From positions 1-8,172 of the forward strand of contig WRKN01000111.1 of the NCBI GenBank assembly GCA_009778055.1: 8,172 bases of DNA, read 5' to 3'. Position numbers and translations under genes: made by a program. Below the pieces are notes generated by a model. That model was not told the DNA's origin. It worked only from the letters and a program-made list of their open reading frames with translations, and ran no database searches. The DNA is from Synergistaceae bacterium. GTDB lineage: Bacteria; Synergistota; Synergistia; Synergistales; Aminobacteriaceae. Positions 1 to 5,203 of this stretch are shown piece by piece; the first letter of the stretch is position 1; each line of letters opens with the position of its first letter.

Positions 1-62
1 GCTTATGCAAAAAGGTTTTCAGTACCTTATGTACAGTTTTTTGTAGACATATGTACAGTGCG
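1..62. repeat. 62-bp direct repeat, copy 1
   Basis: This segment matches 3827-3888 in the same orientation at 54 of 62 positions. The differences are base 3, base 27 and the block 37-42, which is TTTTTT here and AAAAAA in the other copy. It contains two TATGTACAG motifs (28-36 and 50-58) spaced 22 bp start to start, each with a palindromic TGTACA core. It begins at the window edge, so the repeat may extend to the left. It could be a regulatory operator pair or a recombination site. No gene in the window uses it as an obvious promoter. Confidence 0.85.
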
Positions 63-124
63 GGGCGGGACGCGCCTCACTCAACATCCCCACTCCAGCG
101 TCACGACATCCGCCGTCAGAGCAT

Positions 125-149
125 AACGGACGCGCATCGCGCGTCCGTT
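125..149. terminator. Strong hairpin downstream of the autotransporter gene
   Basis: A perfect 11-bp inverted repeat (125-135 with 139-149, arm AACGGACGCGC) has a 3-base loop. On the plus strand it is followed by GC and then TTTT, the layout of an intrinsic terminator for transcription entering from the left. On the minus strand it lies about 85 bp after the autotransporter stop but has no following T run. It is most likely a terminator or a 3'-end stabilising hairpin, and possibly bidirectional. The rest of 63-233 shows no supportable gene. Confidence 0.5.
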
Positions 150-233
150 GCTTTTACCTTTACAGGTGGCGTCTGTCCCGCCGGCAGAATGCCGCCCGTA
201 TAAAATAATTCCGTGGCGCCTATCTTCTGCGCT

Positions 234-2462
234 TCAGAACTCCCATCTCACTTCCAGCCTCCCTGTCACGCCCTCCCGGCTGCCGGTATAGCCCTGTATT
301 CCAAGGTCGATGAACAGGGGCATGGTAGGGGAGGGCGTCATAAGCAGACCGAGTTCGCCTATGCCCGTGCTGCCCGAAAGGCTTGAAGAACCAAGGCTGT
401 AACCGTCTGCGAAGGCTCCGGCCTTGCCGTCAAACTCGTGCTCCCACGCGGCGCCGACATAGCCTCTGACGAACTGGCTCATTGAATGGCTGAAGCGTCC
501 GCCAAAGCGCAACCGGTGCGAATTCACGTCCTGGAAATTCACATGTTCACCCGTGGAAACCAGCACGGAATCGCCCCCAATCCGCGTCCAGAAGTACTTG
601 CCGTAGAAGTCGAGCGAAGACCTCTCCGAGAGATCCAGCGAGTAGCCCAGGCCGGTGTGTAAACCGAAGTAGGTCGATTCGGACGTGAATTGCGCGTTAT
701 TGCCGAGAATGTCGTCGAGGCCGAAGCTATTGAATTCGTTACGCACTGAGCCCGCCCTGCCGGACGCCTCGGCATAGAAACGCCCCAGGGCGTTTTCGGC
801 CCGGTTGAAATCCATGCGGGCCAGAACGCCGCCGCCGACGTAACGGACGTCGCCGTCGCTGCGGATGAGTCCGCCGTCAAATAAGCCCTGGGTATCGTAG
901 GAACCGGAGGCGTACTCAAAGAAAGGCCCAAAGGTCAGGCGTCCCGGCGCAAAGTCCACCCCGCGTGAAACCCCCGTCACGAGGTGCGTGCTGCTCAGGT
1001 CAAGGCTAGGGCTCGTGTCGTAGCTCGTCTTGCCGGCGGACACGATGGCGAAAACTTCATGGCCGTGTTCCGCGCCGACAGCCGCCGCAATGCCCGGCCC
1101 GGCAATCAGGTCGGCGCCTTTCGTCACCAGGGCTGCGTCGGCCAGATTTCCTATCACCACCATCTCGCTCCCCGGGCCAGCGAGGTATCGAAGCAGTGTC
1201 GCCACTAATAATTCTTCGTCTTCAACAACATCAATCTCGAACTCCGCGCGCAGTAACGAGCCGACCTTTCCCCGGCTGCGAGCGAATCTGTTAGCCGGCT
1301 CGCCTGTCAATCCCCCTTCCGCATCAACCGCATTTATGAGAATTACCCGGTCGCCTGTCTGCAAAAGCGGCGAGCCGCCGGATCTGACAATGCCCACATG
1401 AATATGGACCGTGGCGTCGCCTATGTTCGCAATGCCGTCTTTTATCGTGAGCATTGTATAGTTTGCCGCCACGTCGTGCGGCAGATAGAAGTTCATGATC
1501 TTGCCCTCGGCGTCGAGATGGCCCTCAAAGGCGGCTTCGCCCCGTACGTTGAAGGTATGGATGTTTAAATCCCCGGTAGTTATACCCTCGTTATTTAAAC
1601 CTGTAAGGATAAACGTATTTCCGCCGCCCAGGTCCAGAGTTCCCACACTCACATCGTCGCCGGCGGATAATATGCCATCTACAGTGAAGGTCACATCACC
1701 CCTTGTCGCGTCCAGGGCGCCGATCTCCACTTCCAGTTCGCCGTCGTTCTTTACGAAGGTATACGCCGCGTCTCCGCCGGCTGTGCCTCGCAGTGTGCCG
1801 ATGTACGCCCTTGCCGCGCCGCCTGGCCCCGGCTCAAGGGGTTCGTCACCACTTGTATGTTCGCCGGACCTGCCGGAGATGACTGTCAGGGAATCTGTCA
1901 CCACTGTGCTGTTCCTTGCCTCGAAAGTCGCGTCGCCGCCGCGTGCGGCGACAGATTCACGAAATTCCTCCTCATCTCTGCTACTGCCTTGACCGCCTTC
2001 CAATCGAATATCCCAGCCCTCAAAAATTGTCTCCGTCACCGTAAACAAGGCATTCCCGCCGTGGACACCTCCTGCGACAAACTGTCCGTTCCCCGCTTCA
2101 GCGTCGCCGCCGGAAAAGCCCGCCGGCAAATCGATTATGCCCTCAAATTGCGGCTGATCAGCAGGAATAGGGTTCGTGCCGTCCCCCACATAAGCCCCGC
2201 CACCAAATCCAATGACCTCATCGCTCAGTCCACCGCTTGCATGTTCTCCGCCTTCCCCAGGGGCGATCCACGGCTGGGCATCACCAACAGTTTGCCCCGC
2301 GCCGCCGCCGCTGATAAAAAGTGTCGCCGCTTCGGCCTCCCGGGCGTTCATGAAAATAAAGGCCGAAAGAATGGCAAGCCCGGCGATCCAGGCTGCCAGA
2401 AGCATGGCCGCGCTCTTTGCCCTTGAGGGGGGAGTGTAACCAGCGTACTTGTCGCAAATCAT
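234..2462 (-). CDS. Autotransporter with Gly-rich passenger and C-terminal beta-barrel
   Basis: A type V secretion protein of 742 residues. An N-terminal signal peptide (basic residues before about 18, hydrophobic core about 18-38, likely cleavage after AEA at 45) directs export through Sec. Residues about 46-469 form a Gly/Asp-rich passenger with recurrent GGDA-x-F-like elements, consistent with a beta-helix. Residues about 470-742 match the autotransporter beta-domain: repeated amphipathic strands, a YGKYFWTR segment, YVGAAWEHEFDGKA, GSTGIGELGL, and a terminal VRWEF ending in Phe as outer-membrane barrels do. No protease or lipase motif is visible in the passenger, so it is probably an adhesin or surface protein. 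The start at 2462 is chosen for its AAGGAGG (2470-2476), 7 bases upstream, and its signal peptide. The frame is open 46 codons further upstream, but that part lies in an inverted-repeat region. The exact function is unknown. Confidence 0.9.
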   Translation of the reverse strand: MICDKYAGYTPPSRAKSAAMLLAAWIAGLAILSAFIFMNAREAEAATLFISGGGAGQTVGDAQPWIAPGEGGEHASGGLSDEVIGFGGGAYVGDGTNPIPADQPQFEGIIDLPAGFSGGDAEAGNGQFVAGGVHGGNALFTVTETIFEGWDIRLEGGQGSSRDEEEFRESVAARGGDATFEARNSTVVTDSLTVISGRSGEHTSGDEPLEPGPGGAARAYIGTLRGTAGGDAAYTFVKNDGELEVEIGALDATRGDVTFTVDGILSAGDDVSVGTLDLGGGNTFILTGLNNEGITTGDLNIHTFNVRGEAAFEGHLDAEGKIMNFYLPHDVAANYTMLTIKDGIANIGDATVHIHVGIVRSGGSPLLQTGDRVILINAVDAEGGLTGEPANRFARSRGKVGSLLRAEFEIDVVEDEELLVATLLRYLAGPGSEMVVIGNLADAALVTKGADLIAGPGIAAAVGAEHGHEVFAIVSAGKTSYDTSPSLDLSSTHLVTGVSRGVDFAPGRLTFGPFFEYASGSYDTQGLFDGGLIRSDGDVRYVGGGVLARMDFNRAENALGRFYAEASGRAGSVRNEFNSFGLDDILGNNAQFTSESTYFGLHTGLGYSLDLSERSSLDFYGKYFWTRIGGDSVLVSTGEHVNFQDVNSHRLRFGGRFSHSMSQFVRGYVGAAWEHEFDGKAGAFADGYSLGSSSLSGSTGIGELGLLMTPSPTMPLFIDLGIQGYTGSREGVTGRLEVRWEF

Positions 2463-2469
2463 AATATTT

Positions 2470-2476
2470 CCTCCTT
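2470..2476 (-). promoter_or_regulatory. Ribosome binding site of the autotransporter gene
   Basis: The minus strand reads AAGGAGG, a near-perfect Shine-Dalgarno sequence, 7 bases before the ATG at 2462. It decides the start in favour of the signal-peptide-bearing Met rather than the in-frame Met codons near 2600. Confidence 0.85.
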
Positions 2477-2495
2477 GCTTTTGTTTGTGCGTCCC

Positions 2496-2593
2496 GCCGT
2501 CAGGTTTATGCCGCGGCGGATTTACCTTATGTACATGCACACCGGGGAGCCCGCAAGCTCCCCGGCTGTAAACCGCCGCCCAAGCCTGACGGC
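2496..2593. repeat. Nested imperfect inverted repeat between PPC-like and autotransporter genes
   Basis: The outer arms are 2496-2524 and 2569-2593. They pair through GCCGTCAGG (2496-2504) with CCTGACGGC (2585-2593) and through GCGGCGG-type blocks next to a TTTA/TAAA. An inner perfect 9-bp stem, CCGGGGAGC (2542-2550) with GCTCCCCGG (2557-2565), has a 6-base loop. Neither strand has a T run after the inner stem, so this is not a classical intrinsic terminator. It could be a Rho-dependent 3' end of the upstream gene, a 5'-leader structure of the autotransporter mRNA, or a degenerate small mobile repeat. Confidence 0.6.
2523..2535. promoter_or_regulatory. Third TGTACA site, 13-bp match to the 62-bp repeat
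   Basis: The 13 bases TACCTTATGTACA are identical to bases 23-35 of repeat copy 1 and contain the TGTACA core (2530-2535) within the palindrome ATGTACAT (2529-2536). The site lies 61-73 bp upstream of the autotransporter start, inside one side of the nested inverted repeat. A regulatory role is inference from the shared core and the upstream position. Confidence 0.45.
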
Positions 2594-2596
2594 TCA

Positions 2597-3232
2597 TCAC
2601 CGAGTTTCAGCGTGAAGAGTGCAACGACCGATTGTATCGGAATACATCCTGACTTCAATAAAATATACTCCGGTATTTAATCTTTCAGAAATGAAAGCAT
2701 TGAGATGCTCGCCTGAATCATCGTCCTCGGCGACAAGGTCTTCATCCTGATCGTAAAGAAACAGAAGCGTATCCACATTTCCTCTGGTCTGGACAGCAAA
2801 AGTAGTTCCATCACCGGTAATTTCGTAACGATACCACCGCGATTCGCCCGCGTCATGGAAGAAAACAGGGACAGCTTCTCCAAGCTTTATGCCGGCCGCG
2901 CCGGAACGTTCGGTATTCCGATCACTGTCCGCGGGAATCGGCTCAAAATTTGCCGCGATCTCATAATCTCCTGTGGTTTCGTTATCATATCCCCTCAAAC
3001 GAAAAAGAAAAACTTGAGCAGGCTCGGCCAGCATTTCGATTAAGGCATTGTAATCCATACCGCCGTCGTCATTCTGATCTACTAAATTGTGTTGAGGATC
3101 GTACACTTCCAGATAGGTATCCGTATTTCCAAAAGTCTCTACGGTAATAAAACCTCTCTCTTCCGCGCGGACACTGTACCAATGTCTCGTTCCGGCGTTG
3201 ATAGTTTCTTTATGAGCGGTTCCAAAACGCAA
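2597..3232 (-). CDS. Downstream fragment of the PPC-like protein (units 2 and 3)
   Basis: This 211-codon stretch holds the second and third PPC-like units. Counting from the TTG at 3232, unit 2 covers about 1-97 (HWYSV at 18-22, DTYLEVYD at 38-45, NDDGG at 54-58) and unit 3 about 115-209 (RWYRYEI at 132-138, DTLLFLYD at 154-161, EDDDSG at 169-174). There is no signal peptide, and no Shine-Dalgarno sequence precedes the TTG, so independent expression is doubtful. In an intact gene it would be the C-terminal two thirds of the secreted protein. Unit 3 is the most divergent: Cys replaces the Tyr-like position near its end (GRCTL). Its stop is 134 bp upstream of the autotransporter start on the same strand. 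Confidence 0.6.
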   Translation of the reverse strand: MRFGTAHKETINAGTRHWYSVRAEERGFITVETFGNTDTYLEVYDPQHNLVDQNDDGGMDYNALIEMLAEPAQVFLFRLRGYDNETTGDYEIAANFEPIPADSDRNTERSGAAGIKLGEAVPVFFHDAGESRWYRYEITGDGTTFAVQTRGNVDTLLFLYDQDEDLVAEDDDSGEHLNAFISERLNTGVYFIEVRMYSDTIGRCTLHAETR

Positions 3233-3274
3233 TTCCGCGGGTACGGGAACAGATTCGCTGGTTGCCAGGATGCT

Positions 3275-3634
3275 TTATGAACCGGCGACTTCGTCGTTAT
3301 AACCTCTTAATTTAAACAGATATGTTCCGCCTTCCGCAACAAACATTTCGATGCGCGCATTAGTTCCTTCGCCTCCATCGTCATCCTCTGTTATCAGGTT
3401 TCGCTGGGCGTCATAGGCCTCCAGATAAGTGTCCAATTCCTCTCCGAGGGCGTCTATCGTCAAAATGCCGGGTTCAGCAACTTGGACACTGTACCAAATT
3501 TCCTCACCGGAAGATAAGTTCCCGGAAATTGGAGAACCGCCCAAACTCAATTCCTGCGGGTCTTGGGCAAGCGCATTGTGGGCGAACAGCCCGATGAAAA
3601 CAAAAACAAACAACGAAGCGAATACCTTTTTCAT
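3275..3634 (-). CDS. Upstream fragment of the PPC-like protein (signal peptide and unit 1)
   Basis: This 119-residue frame encodes a signal peptide (KK at 2-3, hydrophobic about 4-18, likely signal peptidase I cleavage after ALA at 23, mature start QDPQE) and one PPC-like unit (about 31-119) with IWYSV (46-50), DTYLEAYD (68-75), EDDDGG (83-88) and a final LRGYNDE. The Met at 3634 is preferred because it begins MKK plus the hydrophobic core and has AAAGGA 11 bases upstream. An upstream in-frame Met (MNERNG) lacks such a signal. If translated, the product would be a secreted single-domain protein missing its last strand. PPC-like domains usually accompany secreted enzymes or bind surface ligands, but no catalytic domain is visible here. 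Confidence 0.65.
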   Translation of the reverse strand: MKKVFASLFVFVFIGLFAHNALAQDPQELSLGGSPISGNLSSGEEIWYSVQVAEPGILTIDALGEELDTYLEAYDAQRNLITEDDDGGEGTNARIEMFVAEGGTYLFKLRGYNDEVAGS

Positions 3635-3659
3635 CTCATTACCATTCCTTTCGTTCATC

Positions 3660-3749
3660 TCAGAATATAAGTTTCTCCGCGTCCAACGTCGCCGCGGCTG
3701 CCATAAAAACCAACAGGGTTCCCAACGCATGATTCTCTTCCATTATCAA
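3660..3749 (-). CDS. Possible small hydrophobic peptide upstream of the PPC-like gene
   Basis: A 29-residue frame beginning with TTG at 3749 has AAGGAG (3756-3761) at an ideal 6-base spacing. An ATG at 3743 gives a 27-residue version with 12-base spacing. The peptide has an acidic start (MEENHA) and then a hydrophobic run (LGTLLVFMAAAATL). It ends 25 bp before the PPC-like start. It may be a leader peptide, a small membrane peptide or chance. I do not recognise it, and the good ribosome binding site is the only positive evidence. Confidence 0.3.
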   Translation of the reverse strand: MIMEENHALGTLLVFMAAAATLDAEKLIF

Positions 3750-3826
3750 TTTTTTCTCCTTGCCGAACGTATTCACTCCTTTATAAGAATCTTGGGTCTG
3801 CGAGCCTGTTTCTCCGTCTAGGATAC

Positions 3827-3888
3827 GCGTATGCAAAAAGGTTTTCAGTACCATATGTACAGAAAAAAGTAGACATATGTACAGTGCG
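3827..3888. repeat. 62-bp direct repeat, copy 2
   Basis: This is the same-orientation partner of 1-62, identical at 54 of 62 positions, with AAAAAA at 3863-3868 where copy 1 has TTTTTT. It contains two identical CATATGTACAG 11-mers (3852-3862 and 3874-3884). TGTACA cores lie at 3856-3861 and 3878-3883, 22 bp apart. It can also be read as 11-bp imperfect inverted arms (3852-3862 and 3869-3879) around the 6-bp A tract. It lies between the divergent PPC-like gene and the toxin-antitoxin operon, about 25 bp upstream of the candidate promoter of the latter. Confidence 0.85.
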
Positions 3889-3913
3889 CGGAAAATGAAT
3901 TTCCCGGTTCCGT

Positions 3914-3943
3914 TTGTCAAGAGAGCTATGGATTGGATATATT
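3914..3943 (+). promoter_or_regulatory. Candidate sigma-70 promoter of the toxin-antitoxin operon
   Basis: A -35-like TTGTCA (3914-3919; 5 of 6 to consensus) and a -10-like TATATT (3938-3943; 5 of 6) are separated by 18 bp and lie 67 bp before the antitoxin start. An alternative -10, TAAAAT, lies about 13 bp further downstream but has a weaker -35. Repeat copy 2 with its TGTACA cores is immediately upstream. This is prediction by motif only. Confidence 0.4.
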
Positions 3944-4010
3944 GCTGCCGAATGGTAAAATAATATCAACAAAATATCATATGAGTTGGAAACAGGAAGG
4001 GATGCGGATC

Positions 4011-4262
4011 ATGAGGCAAATCACCGCAAACACGGCACAAAAAGAATTAATCAGCGTGCTTGACAATGTAATCACCCAAGGAGATAAAGTATCAATAGCA
4101 ACAGAAAGAGGAGTCGTGGTATTGGTCAGCGAAGACGAGTGGAAAGGCATTATGGAAACGCTGTATCTGCAAAGCATACCCGGCATAGCCGAATCAATTT
4201 TGAAAGGCAAGGCGACACCAATAAGCGAATGTCTTGATAGTATCGGATGGGATATAAATTAA
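4011..4262 (+). CDS. yefM: Phd/YefM-family antitoxin
   Basis: An 83-residue protein, the same length as E. coli YefM. The N-terminal part (ITANTAQKELISVLDNV) resembles the Phd/YefM DNA-binding dimer fold. The middle TERGVVVLVSEDEW and METLYLQSIPG stretches match the conserved hydrophobic strand and helix of the family. The acidic C-terminal tail (about 60-83) would wrap and neutralise the toxin. The start at 4011 is chosen for the family length and for AGGAAGGG (3994-4001) about 9 bases upstream. In-frame Met codons further upstream lack this spacing. It overlaps the toxin gene by 16 bp, implying translational coupling. By analogy with YefM it should repress its own promoter alone and together with the toxin. 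The family call is secure. The symbol reflects similarity, not proven orthology. Confidence 0.88.
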   Translation: MRQITANTAQKELISVLDNVITQGDKVSIATERGVVVLVSEDEWKGIMETLYLQSIPGIAESILKGKATPISECLDSIGWDIN

Positions 4263-4546
4263 AGTATACCAGACAAGCAGAGAAGGACGCTCGCTTATTA
4301 GAGCAAGCCGGATTGGCTAAAACAGCTAAAGAATTGCTAGCCATAATTCAACGGAATCCATATCAAAAGCCTCCCCCCTTTGAGAAGCTGCGAGGTGATT
4401 TCAAAGGATCATTTTCACGCCGCATTAACCGACAGCACAGAATAATATATGATGTTCTGTCGAATGAAGAAGGCTTGAAAGATGATGCGGGAAATCTCTA
4501 TAAAGGTATAGTGAAAATTATTCGCATGTGGACACACTATGAGTAA
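4247..4546 (+). CDS. yoeB: YoeB/Txe-family ribosome-dependent mRNA interferase toxin
   Basis: A 99-residue RelE-superfamily toxin that should cleave mRNA in the ribosomal A site when its antitoxin is degraded. Key residues align with E. coli YoeB at the same numbering: Glu46 (PPFEKL), Arg59 (FSRRIN) and His64-Arg65 (QHRIIY). The C-terminal catalytic His-Tyr is His97-Tyr98 (WTHYE), equivalent to His83-Tyr84. The extra length comes mostly from an insertion of about 14 residues near 73-87 (EEGLKDDAGNLYKG) between two strands, plus a final Glu. All expected catalytic positions are present, so the toxin is probably active. It starts inside the antitoxin gene at 4247 without a strong Shine-Dalgarno sequence, consistent with coupled translation. 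It converges with the response regulator gene, 20 bp away. Confidence 0.92.
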   Translation: MGYKLKYTRQAEKDARLLEQAGLAKTAKELLAIIQRNPYQKPPPFEKLRGDFKGSFSRRINRQHRIIYDVLSNEEGLKDDAGNLYKGIVKIIRMWTHYE

Positions 4547-4552
4547 GAACAG

Positions 4553-4567
4553 GCGGCAGGATGCCGC
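4553..4567. terminator. Small hairpin between convergent operons
   Basis: GCGGCA (4553-4558) pairs with TGCCGC (4562-4567) across a 3-base GGA loop. It sits directly between the toxin stop and the response regulator stop, and touches the latter. T-rich sequence after it is weak on both strands (TAATGTTTA on plus). It is plausible as a compact bidirectional terminator, but the stem is short. Confidence 0.3.
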
Positions 4568-5187
4568 TAATGTTTACTGTCGTCCGGCACTATAAAACCG
4601 TGGGCTACCGCGTATACGGAGAATTTCAATATGTTCTCAAATCCGGTTTTGTTCAAAATGCCTGTGACCAGCTGCTTGATCCTGCTTTCGGATAAAGACA
4701 GGGCGGCGGCCATTTCACTCCTGCTTTTGCCTTGACAGACAAGGCGGATTATCGCCATTTCGGCATCCGAAAAGCGGGCCTTGGAAAGAATGTCGTCGCC
4801 GGCGCAGGGGAAAATGCCGTTACCGCTAAGGGTGCTGCGGATTACATGCAGCAGATGCCGGCTGTCCGAGTTCTTGTAGACAAAACTATGCGCTCCGGCC
4901 TTCCTGGCTGCGTCTATAAAAGTTATCTCCGGCATGGCCGTCATGATCACTATTTTGACGTCCGGCAGCTCCCGCCGAATTTCCGACGCCGCCGCTATGC
5001 CGCTGCATTTACCCTCAGTCACCACGTCGATAAGCGCAAGGTCGGGCTCAAGTTTCCGGCACAGGTCAAGGGCTTCCGCCGCGTCGGAGGTTACGCCGAT
5101 CACCCGCATATCTTCCTGACCGTTGACGGTATTCGTCAGCGTGTCCCGTAACAGGGTCATATCTTCCACAATAAGGATTTTTTTCAT
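4567..5187 (-). CDS. NarL/FixJ-type response regulator (REC plus LuxR HTH)
   Basis: A cytoplasmic 206-residue transcription factor. The receiver domain (about 1-120) has the acidic pair Glu8-Asp9, phosphoacceptor Asp54 (ALIDVV), Thr83 (IMTAMP) and Lys105 (VYKN). The C-terminal LuxR/GerE-type helix-turn-helix (about 140-200) starts FSDAEMAIIRLVCQGKSRSE and carries the recognition-helix region SLSESRIKQLVTGI. The start at 5187 gives MKKILIVED and follows GAGAGG by 8 bases. An upstream in-frame Met at 5220 would overlap the kinase. It lies 16 bp after the kinase stop on the same strand, so the two are almost certainly co-transcribed and act as a phosphorelay pair. Target genes are unknown. The adjacent surface-protein genes are candidates by position only. 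Confidence 0.92.
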   Translation of the reverse strand: MKKILIVEDMTLLRDTLTNTVNGQEDMRVIGVTSDAAEALDLCRKLEPDLALIDVVTEGKCSGIAAASEIRRELPDVKIVIMTAMPEITFIDAARKAGAHSFVYKNSDSRHLLHVIRSTLSGNGIFPCAGDDILSKARFSDAEMAIIRLVCQGKSRSEMAAALSLSESRIKQLVTGILNKTGFENILKFSVYAVAHGFIVPDDSKH

Positions 5188-5203
5188 GAAAAACGCCTCT
5201 CGT

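Larger units (their letters stand above)
2597..3634 (-). pseudogene. Secreted triple PPC-like repeat protein, interrupted by an in-frame TAA
   Basis: Read as one frame, this encodes about 345 residues: a signal peptide followed by three tandem units of roughly 90-100 residues resembling bacterial pre-peptidase C-terminal (PPC) domains. Each unit carries a W-Y-S/R-V/Y strand, a DT-Y/L-L block followed by YD, and an acidic DDDGG or DDDSG loop followed by a short N-A-x-I stretch. The TAA at 3275-3277 falls after GYNDEVAGS, where the second unit has Tyr (GYDNETTGDY). The frame then continues without another stop into SILATSESVPVPAELRFG. A single substitution from TAT or TAC explains the break. 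There is no good ribosome binding site for restart. It is most likely a recent nonsense mutation, or alternatively a sequencing error. Confidence 0.75.

Noticed and set aside
1..62. Integron attC site or canonical dif site
   Set aside because: The conserved attC core sequences and the dif-type inner ATAA/TTAT arms are not present. Only the 11-6-11 geometry is reminiscent.
116..246. Open minus-strand stretch overlapping and following the autotransporter stop (reads through KIGATELFYTGGILPAG to a stop near 118)
   Set aside because: About 40 codons without a stop is unremarkable at this base composition. There is no start or ribosome binding site, and part of it overlaps the autotransporter end and the hairpin at 125-149.
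2463..2600. 46-codon upstream extension of the autotransporter frame
   Set aside because: It has no ribosome binding site, encodes no signal-like sequence, and lies across the inverted repeat. AAGGAGG and the signal peptide support the start at 2462.
3275..3277. Recoding of TAA as Tyr
   Set aside because: TAA is used as a normal stop for the toxin gene in the same window, and no bacterial code reads TAA as Tyr. A nonsense mutation is simpler.
4247..4546. Toxin inactivated by the internal insertion
   Set aside because: All expected catalytic positions (Glu46, Arg65, His97, Tyr98) are kept, and the insertion is in a loop position. I recall similar insertions in other Txe/YoeB proteins.
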